Shown: piece after piece, positions 26,312 through 35,109 of the stretch
Numbering within the stretch: the first letter of the stretch is position 1
How the letters are laid out: every line of letters starts with the position of its first letter
NCBI RefSeq assembly: GCF_034661295.1
Contig: NZ_CP141062.1
Location: 806,001-870,000 of the forward strand
DNA length: 64,000 nucleotides
Source: Faecalibacter sp. LW9
Lineage (GTDB): Bacteria; Bacteroidota; Bacteroidia; Flavobacteriales; Weeksellaceae
Direction of reading: 5' to 3'
Position numbers and translations under genes: made by a program
The notes under the pieces: generated by a model
The model's input: the letters and a program-made list of their open reading frames with translations, nothing else
The model's database searches: none
What the model was told of the DNA's origin: nothing

Positions 26312-27520
26312 TTAATAAATCTCTTTCAATTTATTAGAAATAATATAGGCTTCTGACCAGCATGCTTGGAAGTTAAATCCACCCGTAATGGCATCAATAT
26401 TTAATACTTCACCTGCAAAATACAAATGAGGCACAACTTTAGATTCCATTGTTTGGAAATTCACTTCTTTCAAGTCTACACCACCCGCTGTTACAAATTC
26501 ATCTTTAAAAATACTTTTACCGTTCACCTTATAAATTGCCTCTGTTAATTCAGTTGCAATCGCCTCGATGTGTTTTTTTGATAAATCGGCAAAAACAAGA
26601 TGTTCGTTGATTTTACAATAGTTAAGGATACTGTGCCAGAATCGTTTCGGAAAGTCAAATGGATTATATTTGAAGATCGACTTTTTAGCGTCTTTTGATT
26701 TTTTATTCATTAGAAGTTCTATAACTTCTTCTTTGGATTGTTGAACGAAGTTAATTTCAACATCAAATTGATATTTTAGTTGGTGTAATGCTAATGCTCC
26801 CCAAGCCGAAAGTCTTAAAATAGCAGGTCCACTAAATCCCCAATGCGTAATTAATATAGGCACTTCAGCATCTAATTTTTCTGATTTAATTTTTACTTCT
26901 GCTTGTTCAAAGGAAATTCCCATTAACCCATCAATTCGTGGATCTTTACAATTAAATGTAAATAATGATGGAACAGGTTCAACGATTTTATGCCCTAAAG
27001 TTTTTAAGTTTTTCCAAAATTTAGGTGTACTTCCCGTCGTTACAATAACCTGTTCGAATTGGTGAAATCCTGAATTTGTTTCTAATTCGACCCCTCCTTC
27101 AATTTTCTTAATGGATTTTACACCATCCGAAAATTGAACGCGTACGTTATTTTTATCGACTTCTTTCATCAAGCATTCAATGATCGACATCGAACTATTA
27201 GATACAGGAAAAATTCGGTTATCCTCTTCAATTTTCAATGCTACACCACGCTCATCAAACCAAGCCATGGTATCTCCTGGTTGAAATTGATAGAAAACAC
27301 TTAGAAGTTCTTTTTTTCCTCGAGGGTAAAATTCAACCAAATCCAAAGGATCAAAACATGCATGGGTTACATTGCATCGTCCACCTCCAGATATACGTAC
27401 TTTTTGTAATGGTGATTGAGCTTGTTCAAAAATTACGGTATGCTTCCCTAATTCTTTTCCAAGATTTGCGGCCAGAAAATATCCTGCTGCTCCGCCACCA
27501 ATTATTGCTATTTTTTCCAC
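26312..27520 (-). CDS. FAD-dependent oxidoreductase, BaiN/HI0933 family
   Basis: A 402-residue flavoprotein of the HI0933/BaiN (YhiN-like) family. The N-terminal FAD dinucleotide fold GGGAAGYFLA and the family signature RISGGGRCNVTH (about residues 43-54) are clear; the C-terminal FAEVLNIDAITGGFNFQACW-like stretch (written here as AGEVLNIDAITGG) closes the fold. The reaction of most members is not known; BaiN itself reduces bile-acid derivatives, but that function should not be carried over. It stands alone between the fadL operon and a small outer-membrane protein gene. Confidence 0.88.
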   Translation of the reverse strand: MEKIAIIGGGAAGYFLAANLGKELGKHTVIFEQAQSPLQKVRISGGGRCNVTHACFDPLDLVEFYPRGKKELLSVFYQFQPGDTMAWFDERGVALKIEEDNRIFPVSNSSMSIIECLMKEVDKNNVRVQFSDGVKSIKKIEGGVELETNSGFHQFEQVIVTTGSTPKFWKNLKTLGHKIVEPVPSLFTFNCKDPRIDGLMGISFEQAEVKIKSEKLDAEVPILITHWGFSGPAILRLSAWGALALHQLKYQFDVEINFVQQSKEEVIELLMNKKSKDAKKSIFKYNPFDFPKRFWHSILNYCKINEHLVFADLSKKHIEAIATELTEAIYKVNGKSIFKDEFVTAGGVDLKEVNFQTMESKVVPHLYFAGEVLNIDAITGGFNFQACWSEAYIISNKLKEIY

Positions 27521-27616
27521 GGAGCAAAGTTATAAGAATATTTTAAATGGATTTTTAACATAATTTTATACTTAGGTATAATAATTGTTACCCGATTTTC
27601 ACGTTATTAAAGAACT

Positions 27617-28048
27617 ATGAAAAAATTAATATTTACAGCATTACTTAGCATTATTTCAATCAGTTTTGCAAATGCACAAGCTTACAGTGGTGAAGGAGAT
27701 CAAAAAATCTCAATAGGTTTAGTCCCTTGGGGATATGGAAGTGGTATTACAGGAATGTACGATTACGGATTATCTGATTTAATCTCTGTAGGAGGTGGAG
27801 CTGAAATATATTTTGGTGGAAAAGACAACGATGACAACTTCTATATTTTTGGTCGTGCGAACTTCCACTTAGGGGAATTATTAAACATGCCTTCTAACAT
27901 GGATTTATACCCAGGACTTGATGTCGGAATCAATCATGGATTAGGTTTAGGTGCTCATTTAGGATTCCGATATTTATTCTCAGATTCTATTGGAGCTTAT
28001 ATTGAAGCCGGTTCAAGAGGTTCTTTAGGAATTGTTATTAATTTATAA
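27617..28048 (+). CDS. Small outer-membrane beta-barrel-like protein
   Basis: A 143-residue exported protein with signal peptide MKKLIFTALLSIISISFANA (cleavage about residue 20). The rest is rich in Gly and alternating hydrophobic residues (SIGLVPWGYGSGITGMYDYG, GLGLGAHLGFRYLF) as in a small eight-strand-like barrel, ending in a hydrophobic strand GSLGIVINL. No recognised function; likely an outer-membrane or periplasmic structural protein. It stands alone and ends at a strong terminator shared with the UspA pseudogene. Confidence 0.75.
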   Translation: MKKLIFTALLSIISISFANAQAYSGEGDQKISIGLVPWGYGSGITGMYDYGLSDLISVGGGAEIYFGGKDNDDNFYIFGRANFHLGELLNMPSNMDLYPGLDVGINHGLGLGAHLGFRYLFSDSIGAYIEAGSRGSLGIVINL

Positions 28049-28079
28049 AAAAAAGCACTGAGTATTCAGTGCTTTTTTT
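28049..28079. terminator. Bidirectional intrinsic terminator
   Basis: An 8-bp stem AGCACTGA/TCAGTGCT with loop GTAT is flanked by A- and T-runs. It sits between the small barrel gene and the UspA pseudogene. Confidence 0.88.
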
Positions 28080-28915
28080 ATGGCTTCTTTTCATGAAACA
28101 CAAACAATGGAACTTTATTTTTAGAAGCGATTTTCTTCGTAAATCCTGGAGAAAATAATTTATCAAAAAATCCTTTATTACGGCTAACGACCGTTAATAC
28201 ATCAATTTTTCGTTCTTCAATAAATTTTAAAACAGCATCCGCAGGCTCGGGATTAACATCTATGATAAACTCGATAGGTTCATCTTTAAACTCCTCTTTC
28301 CATTGATCCAAGGCTTTCTGATTGTATTTCCCATCTTTAGACACATGTAGACATTGTATTTTTATGTCGCATCGCGATTTCGCATAAATAATATAATGCA
28401 TCTTTATCCTTTTCATTAAATACAGTTGTAAATCCTAAGTTTTTTATTCCCTTAAATTCGATATGATTCGGCACACTTAAAATAGGAACTTTTAAGGAGG
28501 TCATTGCATTAATGGTATTGGAACCAAAAATCATTTTCTCGAAACCAGTATTCCCTTTTGTTCCCATCACTACAAAATCAATATTTTCTTCGGAAATAGT
28601 TTCCCTCAAGATATACAGCAGATTTCCCTCTTCCAATATAAATTTCATGGGAATATGCCCTAAACCATGTTCATCCGCAATTTTACGTAGTTGAGGAATA
28701 TTATCTTTAAAATTTTCAAACTGCCCTAATTTTACTGTGTCATATACATTTTGAATCAAACCTGCACTTAATCCACCGTTAATAATAGGCAATTCATACA
28801 CATGCAAGACATACACCATCGCATCTTGACTTTCGGCTAAACTCAAAGCGTATAAAAAAGCGTTATTGGCAGTTTCTGAAAAATCGGTTGGAAATAATAT
28901 TTTTCTCATAATCAA
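28078..28915 (-). pseudogene. Universal stress protein UspA, tandem domain, broken by a +1 frameshift
   Basis: A start frame (MRKILFPTDFSETANNAF... to HKNTMSTCV, ending 28337) and a second frame (QCLHVSKDGKYNQKALDQWK... to FVFHEKKP) together make a normal tandem Usp of about 278 residues. The break is in the run CATAAAAATACAATG: reading one A fewer joins RHK directly to IQCLHVSKD. The first domain holds VMGTKGNTGFEKMIFGSNT, the G-rich nucleotide-binding loop, and the second is similarly shaped. Such proteins bind ATP and help survival under stress. An extra A in an A5 run is either a real mutation or a sequencing error. Confidence 0.86.
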
Positions 28916-29040
28916 CTGTATTTGTTTATCTTAAATTTACACAAATAAATGATTTATACCTTATTATTAGAGGGTTATTTTTTTATTATCCCTTATTTTT
29001 ATTGAGAAAAAACAATCGATTAGGTTCACTCGAAAATAAT

Positions 29041-29048
29041 TACCTTTG
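29041..29048 (+). promoter_or_regulatory. Promoter -7 box of the thioesterase-thiL operon
   Basis: TACCTTTG fits TAnnTTTG exactly and lies 19 bases before the start codon at 29067; this argues against the in-frame TTG at 29046, which is inside the box. Confidence 0.6.
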
Positions 29049-29066
29049 CACCACAAACCCACTTTA

Positions 29067-29573
29067 ATGCAGAAAATTTATACTCAAAAAACCATCGTAC
29101 GTTGGTCTGATTTGGATGCCAACAGACACTTAGCGAATGCTTCTTATATGAATTTCACCAGTTATGCACGTATCGCTTTTTTACGCGATTATGGCATTAC
29201 AATGAATGATTTAGCACAGTACGGAATTGGTCCTGCTGTATTGCATGAAGATTTCTCATTCTTTCGTGAAGCCCACGAAGGAGAGGAAATTTATATTACC
29301 ATAGAAGTTGGAGGTATGTCGGAAGATGGAATGATTTTCGAATTTAATCAAAACCTTTACCGCGCAGATGGAACCCATTTATGTTCATCCGATTTAATTG
29401 GTGTTTGGTTCTCGATGAAGGAACGAAAAATGACCATTCCACCCGTAGAAATGACGGAAAAAATTAAAAAATCTTTCGAAGGAAGAGACGTTAAAGTATT
29501 AACGAAAATGGATTTGATGCGTTTACCTAAACGTGCGACCAATGTAGATCCTTCGATATTTAATATATCATAA
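29067..29573 (+). CDS. Acyl-CoA thioesterase, hotdog fold (4HBT-like)
   Basis: A 168-residue protein with the hotdog-thioesterase motif VRWSDLDANRHLANASYMNF (about residues 10-29), where Asp of DLDANRH is expected to be catalytic, as in 4-hydroxybenzoyl-CoA thioesterases. It probably hydrolyses an acyl-CoA or acyl-ACP thioester in the cytoplasm; substrate unknown. The start ATG 29067 is set by the promoter box just upstream. It is directly followed by thiL, one base after its stop, so the two are an operon, though no functional link is evident. Confidence 0.82.
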   Translation: MQKIYTQKTIVRWSDLDANRHLANASYMNFTSYARIAFLRDYGITMNDLAQYGIGPAVLHEDFSFFREAHEGEEIYITIEVGGMSEDGMIFEFNQNLYRADGTHLCSSDLIGVWFSMKERKMTIPPVEMTEKIKKSFEGRDVKVLTKMDLMRLPKRATNVDPSIFNIS

Positions 29574-29574
29574 G

Positions 29575-30636
29575 ATGTTAGAAGATAAAAATATTCAAAA
29601 AACGAGTTTAGCTGAGATTGGAGAATTTGGTTTAATTGAACAAATTAAAGAAGGTTTTCCAATCAAATTAAAATCATCTATAAAGGGAATTGGCGATGAT
29701 GCAGCAGTTTTAGACTATGGGAACGAAAAGATTGTAGTTTCTACAGACATGTTGGTTGAAGGCGTAAGTTTCAAATGGTCTTATATGCCACTACGTCACT
29801 TAGGATACAAAGCAGTCGTTACTGGAGTAAGTGATATCTTAGCCATGAACGCAAAACCGAAACAAATCTTGGTTTCTATGGCTTTATCGAATCGTTTTAC
29901 GTTAGAAGCTGTCGACGAAATTTATAACGGAATGAAATATGCTTGTGATAAATACGAAATTGATATTGTTGGTGGAGATACGACTTCTTCTGTTAGTGGT
30001 TTGATCATCAATATGACAGCTATTGGATCCGCAAAAGAAGAAAAGTTAACGTATCGTAAAGGGGTTCAAGAAAATGATTTATTGGTCCTTTCAGGAGATT
30101 TAGGAGGAGCATTCTTAGGCTTACAAGTCTTAGAACGTGAAGCACAGGTAACTAAAGTTAATCCTAACAATCAACCCGACTTAGAGCCTTATGCTTATTT
30201 GGTTGAACGTCAATTAAAACCAGAAGCACGATTAGATATTGTAAAATTACTAGCAGAAATGGATATTGTTCCTACCGCTATGATTGATATTTCGGATGGT
30301 TTATCTTCAGAGGTAATCCACCTATCGAAAGAGAACAACATTGGATTTAATGTTTATGAAGAGAAGATTCCTTTAGACCCTTCTGTTATTCGTACAGCGG
30401 AAGAATTCCAAATTAATCCAATAACATGTGCCTTAAGTGGTGGTGAAGATTTTGAGTTATTATTTACAATCAAACAATCGGACTTTGATAAAATTAAAGG
30501 AAATCCTTACCTCACAGTAATTGGATATGCTACCGCAGCTGGAGCAGAAAATTATTTAATTACGAAAGGAAGTGAACAGATGATTCCTTTAACAGCCCAA
30601 GGTTGGGGAACTGCCGAAGAGGAGAAAGAAGATTAG
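29575..30636 (+). CDS. thiL: Thiamine-phosphate kinase
   Basis: A 353-residue kinase that turns thiamine monophosphate into the cofactor thiamine diphosphate. The AIR-synthase-fold features are visible: GEFGLIEQIKE, IGDDAAVLDYG, STDMLVEGVSF, VTGVSDILAMNAKPKQ and IDISDGLSSEVIHL. It starts one base after the thioesterase stop. No thiamine riboswitch was seen upstream, which would be expected in biosynthetic thi operons but not always for thiL. Confidence 0.93.
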   Translation: MLEDKNIQKTSLAEIGEFGLIEQIKEGFPIKLKSSIKGIGDDAAVLDYGNEKIVVSTDMLVEGVSFKWSYMPLRHLGYKAVVTGVSDILAMNAKPKQILVSMALSNRFTLEAVDEIYNGMKYACDKYEIDIVGGDTTSSVSGLIINMTAIGSAKEEKLTYRKGVQENDLLVLSGDLGGAFLGLQVLEREAQVTKVNPNNQPDLEPYAYLVERQLKPEARLDIVKLLAEMDIVPTAMIDISDGLSSEVIHLSKENNIGFNVYEEKIPLDPSVIRTAEEFQINPITCALSGGEDFELLFTIKQSDFDKIKGNPYLTVIGYATAAGAENYLITKGSEQMIPLTAQGWGTAEEEKED

Positions 30637-30812
30637 TTAATGTGATGATGTATTAATGAAATAATTAGCAAATTAAATTATTCTCACATTCCTCAATTAT
30701 CTTTGTCCATCCATCAGATGTCAAACTGAGCTTGTTTCAGTTTCTCATTCAACAAAGTGGTAATAAGCAAATTAAACCATTATTAGATTAACGAATTCAC
30801 AACACCTATATA

Positions 30813-30843
30813 AAGCATTCAATACCTATTGGATGCTTTTTTT
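30813..30843 (+). terminator. Terminator downstream of thiL
   Basis: Stem AAGCATTCAATA/TATTGGATGCTT (12 bp with one G-T pair) and loop CC, followed by a T-run. Confidence 0.8.
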
Positions 30844-30863
30844 GGGACCTAAACAATACAGCA

Positions 30864-30900
30864 TAAAAAAAGCTCATCCATTGGATGAGCTTATATTTTT
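30864..30900 (-). terminator. Terminator of rplU-rpmA
   Basis: Stem AAGCTCATCCA/TGGATGAGCTT with a T-run in the minus-strand transcript (A-run at left of the hairpin). Confidence 0.85.
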
Positions 30901-30932
30901 TAGTGTTTTACACCAATTGAGTTCTTATCTAA

Positions 30933-31190
30933 TTAAGATAATGGTTCAACTGAAACGTAAGATCTGTTGTTACGTTTTTTAGTGAAAACAACTTTTCCGT
31001 CTACTAAAGCGAATAATGTGTGATCTTTACCGATACCTACATTATTACCTGGATGGTGTTGAGTACCTCTTTGACGAACAATAATGTTACCAGCGATAGC
31101 TGCTTGTCCACCAAAAATTTTAACTCCTAAACGTTTCGATTCTGATTCACGACCATTCTTCGAACTTCCGACCCCTTTCTTATGTGCCAT
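30933..31190 (-). CDS. rpmA: 50S ribosomal protein L27 (bL27)
   Basis: An 85-residue basic protein of the large ribosomal subunit near the peptidyl-transferase centre. The [22 protein letters not shown] start and [12 protein letters not shown] are the L27 signatures; no N-terminal extension of the firmicute type is present. It follows rplU on the same strand, as in most bacteria, and ends at a strong terminator. Confidence 0.97.
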   Translation of the reverse strand: MAHKKGVGSSKNGRESESKRLGVKIFGGQAAIAGNIIVRQRGTQHHPGNNVGIGKDHTLFALVDGKVVFTKKRNNRSYVSVEPLS

Positions 31191-31237
31191 TTCGTTTTGC
31201 TTTTAAAGTTAATAATTAAATTAAAAAGTGCTCAATC

Positions 31238-31543
31238 TTATCCGATTGAAACAACTTCAATTTTAGTGAATTGTTGACGGTGTCCGTTAGATTTTTGGTA
31301 ACCTTTTCTTCTTTTCTTTTTGAAAACGATTACTTTATCACCTTTAACGTGTTCAACGATTTTAGCTACTACTGTAACTCCATCTATAACTGGGGCGCCA
31401 ACTGTTACTGATCCGTTGTCAGTTAATAAAACACGGTCGAATTTTACTTCTTCCCCTGCCTCACCAGCTAAACGGTTCACGAACAATTGTTGGTCTTTTT
31501 CAACTTTGTATTGAAGCCCTGCTATCTCTACAATTGCGTACAT
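31238..31543 (-). CDS. rplU: 50S ribosomal protein L21 (bL21)
   Basis: A 101-residue large-subunit protein, starting [18 protein letters not shown]; the C-terminal [16 protein letters not shown] segment is the family's RNA-binding signature. I start at ATG 31543, not at the upstream codon 31579, which would add residues unlike the family and lies almost in the promoter. It precedes rpmA, forming the usual rplU-rpmA operon. Confidence 0.96.
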   Translation of the reverse strand: MYAIVEIAGLQYKVEKDQQLFVNRLAGEAGEEVKFDRVLLTDNGSVTVGAPVIDGVTVVAKIVEHVKGDKVIVFKKKRRKGYQKSNGHRQQFTKIEVVSIG

Positions 31544-31576
31544 AAAATTAAAATTTATTTGATATAAAATTGAGTG

Positions 31577-31584
31577 CAAATATA
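31577..31584 (-). promoter_or_regulatory. Promoter -7 box of rplU-rpmA
   Basis: TATATTTG on the minus strand matches TAnnTTTG, about 34 bases before the rplU start. Confidence 0.6.
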
Positions 31585-31615
31585 TAATCTTTTTTTCAAT
31601 CTACCATCTGAAGGT

Positions 31616-31651
31616 ATTGATTTTTATGATAAAACATTGATTTTAATGATA
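31616..31651. repeat. Two 16-bp direct repeats upstream of feoA
   Basis: ATTGATTTTTATGATA (31616-31631) and ATTGATTTTAATGATA (31636-31651) start 20 bp apart, i.e. about two helix turns, between the divergent rplU and feoA promoters. They could bind a regulator; not shown. Confidence 0.5.
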
Positions 31652-31660
31652 TTTTTTCTA

Positions 31661-31690
31661 TTTGGATTAATTAAAAATTAAATACCTTTG
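31661..31690 (+). promoter_or_regulatory. Promoter of feoAB
   Basis: TTTG at 31661-31664, an 18-bp spacer and TACCTTTG at 31683-31690 fit the Bacteroidota promoter. Confidence 0.65.
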
Positions 31691-31720
31691 CTCTATCGAT
31701 GTTTCTAACGATATGTATCC

Positions 31721-31954
31721 ATGAGTAAAACATTAAAAGACTTAAAAGTTGGAGATTTAGCAACCATTAGTGGTTTTGCATCGGAAGAAATTCCTGCTAA
31801 ATTTTATGAAATGGGCTTTGTCCCTGGAACTGAGTTACAAATCAAACGAAAAGCTCCTTTTGGAGGCCCTATTTGTATCAGTATAATGAGTAATAAGTCG
31901 CTATTAGCTTTACGCAAAGCTGAGGCAAGTCAAATCTTAATAGAACAAAAATAA
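31721..31954 (+). CDS. feoA: FeoA-domain protein of ferrous iron transport
   Basis: A 77-residue SH3-like FeoA protein (LKVGDLATISGF...YEMGFVPGTELQIKRKAPFGGP). It is a small cytoplasmic partner thought to interact with the FeoB transporter. It starts 31 bases after a good promoter box and ends one base before feoB, so they are translated together. A pair of 16-bp direct repeats lies upstream and could be a metal-responsive operator. Confidence 0.93.
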   Translation: MSKTLKDLKVGDLATISGFASEEIPAKFYEMGFVPGTELQIKRKAPFGGPICISIMSNKSLLALRKAEASQILIEQK

Positions 31955-31955
31955 G

Positions 31956-34055
31956 ATGAATGGTAAAATTATAACACTTGTTGGAAATCCAAACGTAGGA
32001 AAAACTTCCTTGTTCAATAAAATCACTGGATTACGCCAAAAAGTGGGAAATTATCCTGGGGTAACGGTTGAAAAAAGGGAAGGTTCAGTTACGAAGAATG
32101 GTACTTTGTATCATATCATCGACTTACCTGGAACCTATTCCATTTATCCTAATTCGTTAGATGAAGAAATTGTATTCAATACTTTAGGAAATAAAAAGAA
32201 TAAAGATTACCCTGAATTAGCGGTTGTTGTTGCAGAACCAAGTAACTTAAAACGATCGATTCTCTTATATTATCAGGTAAAAGATTTAGGTGTTCCTGCC
32301 ATTTTTGTCATTAACATGAAAGATGAGATCGAGGCAAAAGGTTTAACTATTGATCTTGAAAAACTGGAAACGTTATTAGATACGAAAGTGATCTTAACCA
32401 ACGCGCGAACAAGTGAAGGTTTAGAGGAATTGATTCAACAATTCGAAAGTCAACCCACATCCAAATCTTTATCTTTCCAAGCCGGACAATTGTATGAAAA
32501 AGCAACAGAAGAAGTTAAATCTACATTTAACCTTCCTTCTGATTATTTGGCTTATTTGTATCTGAGTCAAAAAGAAATTACATTTCTTTCAGCAGAAGAC
32601 AAAGAAAAATTGGCAGCCATTAAGAAGAAACATGCGATAATTGGACGCCGATTACAAGTGAAAGAAACCATTGATCGTAATCACCAATTGGATCAAGATT
32701 TAAAGCCGATTTTACAATATAATTTAGCGAATAAAACTACGTTTACCGAAAAAGTCGATCATGTTTTAATGCATCCTTTCTTTGGTTATGTTATTTTCTT
32801 CGCAATCTTACTTTTAATATTCCAAGCCGTGTATACATGGTCTGGACCTTTGATGGATTTTATTGATGGACTCTTTGGGTCTTTACAAGAATTCACTTCG
32901 GCAACGTTGCCTGAAGGACCTTTGGCGAATATTTTGACCGAAGCAATTATTCCAGGAATTGGAGGAATTGTCATTTTCGTTCCACAAATTGCCATTTTAT
33001 TCTTGTTTATTTCTTTAATGGAAGAAACGGGCTATATGAGCCGTGTCGTTTATTTAATGGACCGATGGCTAAAACCTTTCGGTTTAAGTGGTAAATCCGT
33101 AGTCCCTTTAATTTCAGGTGTTGCTTGTGCCGTTCCTGCTGTCATGTCGGCTCGTAACATTGAGAATGCCAAAGAACGTATGTTAACCATTTTGGTGACT
33201 CCATTTATGACATGTGCCGCTCGTTTACCGATCTACATCGTCATTATTGCTTTAGTCATCCCAGATAAAGAATGGTATGGGTTCAATCTTCAAGGGTTAG
33301 CCTTATTTTTAATGTATGTTTTAGGAGTATTAGGTGCTTTAGGTAGTGCGATAATCTTGAATCTAATCATCAAAGCAAAACATAAAAGTTTACTGATTTT
33401 AGAATTACCCACTTATAAACTTCCGGATTGGAAGAATGTCGGTTTAAATGTTTGGGAAAAAACATTAGGGTTTTTATGGGGTGCAGGTAAAATTATTTTC
33501 TCCATCTCTATCATTTTATGGGTATTAGGAAATTTTGGACCTGGGGAACAATTTGATAAGGCCGAAGAAATTGTTACCGCTCATCATCCTCGAATGAATG
33601 AGGAAGATTTACAGAATGAAATCGCTTCTTATCAATTAGAACATTCATATTTAGGAAAAATTGGATCAGTTATTGAACCAGTTGTTGCTCCATTAGGATA
33701 TGATTGGAAGATGGGAATCGGTTTAATTTCTTCATTTGCTGCACGTGAGGTCTTTGTTGGAACAATGTCTACCGTATACAGCTTAGGAGAAGTTGATATC
33801 GAAGAAGATGCACAAAAAGGAAAATTATTAGATCGTATGCGTGCTGAAATTAACCGTAATACGGGAGAAGTTGCCTATACATTTGCTTCAGGAATTTCCT
33901 TATTGTTATTCTATGCCTTCGCAATGCAATGTATGAGTACCATTGCGATTGTAAAACGTGAAACAGATTCTTGGAAATGGACTCTTATTCAAACAGGGTT
34001 TATGACAGGATTTGCATATTTCGTAGCATTTATTGCTTATCAATTTTTAAAATAA
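31956..34055 (+). CDS. feoB: Ferrous iron transporter FeoB
   Basis: A 699-residue membrane transporter for Fe2+. The N-terminal G-protein domain has GNPNVGKTS (G1, residues 10-18) and DLPGTYS (G3, near 54); a helical linker follows to about residue 265. The C-terminal membrane part has Gate motifs with GVACAVPAVMSAR and MTCAARLPIYIV, which carry the conserved cysteines. FeoA precedes it and a small Cys-rich FeoB-associated protein follows, completing a feo operon. Confidence 0.96.
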   Translation: MNGKIITLVGNPNVGKTSLFNKITGLRQKVGNYPGVTVEKREGSVTKNGTLYHIIDLPGTYSIYPNSLDEEIVFNTLGNKKNKDYPELAVVVAEPSNLKRSILLYYQVKDLGVPAIFVINMKDEIEAKGLTIDLEKLETLLDTKVILTNARTSEGLEELIQQFESQPTSKSLSFQAGQLYEKATEEVKSTFNLPSDYLAYLYLSQKEITFLSAEDKEKLAAIKKKHAIIGRRLQVKETIDRNHQLDQDLKPILQYNLANKTTFTEKVDHVLMHPFFGYVIFFAILLLIFQAVYTWSGPLMDFIDGLFGSLQEFTSATLPEGPLANILTEAIIPGIGGIVIFVPQIAILFLFISLMEETGYMSRVVYLMDRWLKPFGLSGKSVVPLISGVACAVPAVMSARNIENAKERMLTILVTPFMTCAARLPIYIVIIALVIPDKEWYGFNLQGLALFLMYVLGVLGALGSAIILNLIIKAKHKSLLILELPTYKLPDWKNVGLNVWEKTLGFLWGAGKIIFSISIILWVLGNFGPGEQFDKAEEIVTAHHPRMNEEDLQNEIASYQLEHSYLGKIGSVIEPVVAPLGYDWKMGIGLISSFAAREVFVGTMSTVYSLGEVDIEEDAQKGKLLDRMRAEINRNTGEVAYTFASGISLLLFYAFAMQCMSTIAIVKRETDSWKWTLIQTGFMTGFAYFVAFIAYQFLK

Positions 34056-34061
34056 AATGTA

Positions 34062-34220
34062 ATGGATAATATCTATATCCAATACCTTTTCATTGCTTTC
34101 TTAGTTGGATTTGCTGTATGGTATTTATACGGTATGTTGAAAAATACATTTAGCAAGAAAGAAGAAGGTTGCGGATCCAATTGTGGATGTTCACCAAAAA
34201 TGGATAAAACAAAAAAATAA
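34062..34220 (+). CDS. FeoB-associated Cys-rich membrane protein
   Basis: A 52-residue protein: one membrane helix (about residues 8-25) and a cytoplasmic tail KKEEGCGSNCGCSPK with three cysteines. This matches the FeoB_associated family of small proteins found directly after feoB in many bacteria, but whose role in iron handling is unproven. It starts six bases after the feoB stop (at 34062) and ends at a terminator. Confidence 0.88.
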   Translation: MDNIYIQYLFIAFLVGFAVWYLYGMLKNTFSKKEEGCGSNCGCSPKMDKTKK

Positions 34221-34225
34221 TCAGA

Positions 34226-34256
34226 AAAGACTTAAGAATCCTTCTTAAGTCTTTTT
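34226..34256 (+). terminator. Terminator of the feo operon
   Basis: Stem AGACTTAAGAA/TTCTTAAGTCT with loop TCC, followed by a T-run. Confidence 0.85.
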
Positions 34257-34354
34257 TGTTTTTAGAAAAAAATATAAATTTACTTAACTCTTTCAAAAAA
34301 AAATAATAACCTATATTTCAATAGTTTATTCTAATATTAATTGAAAACAACTGA

Positions 34355-35038
34355 ATGGATAATACTTTTATATATTTAATTGCAGCAGTATTAGTAAGCA
34401 TGTTATTCCTTAGTCTCTACTTTTTATTAAAGAATAAAACTGCTTCTAAAAATGAAGATAAACCTCAAACAAAAGTCAATGAATCAATTACACATTCAAT
34501 CCAAGCAGACGTAGAAATCACACCTCTTTCCAACCCAATTCCGACCATCGAAGAAGAAAAAATAACCCCTTCCGATGTTGTACAAAAGGTTGAAAAAACA
34601 AAAAAAGCTTCACACAAACACGAAGTAGAGGATGATCTTCCAGAACCTATTAGCAAGCTCAATATTAACATATCGAGTAAAACGGAGCGACAATTGATTA
34701 AAAAATTAGAAGCGTTTGAAAAGAATAAAGGTTTTTGAGAAAAGATGTTAACCTAAATAATTTTAAAACAATTTGATACCAACACCAAATATTTAAGCGA
34801 AATTATCAAGAGCTATAAAAATAAAAACTTTAATCATTATTTGAACGAACTTCGTATCAATTATTTAATTGATCAATTGAATACCAACGATAAGGTCTTA
34901 AATACGAAAGTAAGTTACTTAGCCAGCGATTTTGGATTCAGTTCTCATAGCTCATTCTCTACACTGTTTACACAATATATGGGGCAATCGCCATCTGAAT
35001 ATATCAAACAGCTTAAAGATCAAAAAAAACAAGCGTAG
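34355..35038 (+). pseudogene. Decayed membrane-bound AraC-family regulator
   Basis: A first frame (MDNTFIYLIAAV... to KLEAFEKNKGF, ending 34738) has one membrane helix (residues 5-26), a linker and the start of the FExx segment that precedes the DNA-binding domain in TPR-AraC regulators. The reading then needs a +1 change (T5 to T6 at 34732-34736) to continue LRKDVNLNNF, and a second shift to give the helix-turn-helix KYLSEIIKSYKNKNFNHYLNELRINYL... to the end at 35038. The helix-turn-helix itself is well preserved. No TPR part is present, so this looks like a truncated regulator that no longer works. Confidence 0.75.
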
Positions 35039-35050
35039 CCCATCGCTTCC

Positions 35051-35079
35051 ACTCCTTTCCGCAAAGAAAGGAGTTTTTT
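35051..35079 (+). terminator. Terminator after the AraC pseudogene
   Basis: Stem ACTCCTTTC/GAAAGGAGT with loop CGCAAA, followed by a T-run. Confidence 0.82.
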
Positions 35080-35109
35080 ATTTATCTTTAATTTTCAAAA
35101 CTTCATTCC

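Larger units (their letters stand above)
30637..30932. other. Non-coding region with decayed interspersed-repeat-like sequence and two terminators
   Basis: No gene is visible. It contains two similar stretches around ATTAGCAAATTAAATTATT (about 30664) and AATAAGCAAATTAAACCATT (about 30763), an inverted repeat AAACTGA-N7-TCAGTTT (about 30723-30743), and two terminator hairpins. Pieces of this sort resemble the short intergenic repeats of Flavobacteriia, here apparently degraded. Confidence 0.5.

Noticed and set aside
29000-29066. Thiamine-type riboswitch before the thioesterase-thiL operon
   Set aside because: Only about 25 bases separate promoter and start; no THI-box pattern was found.
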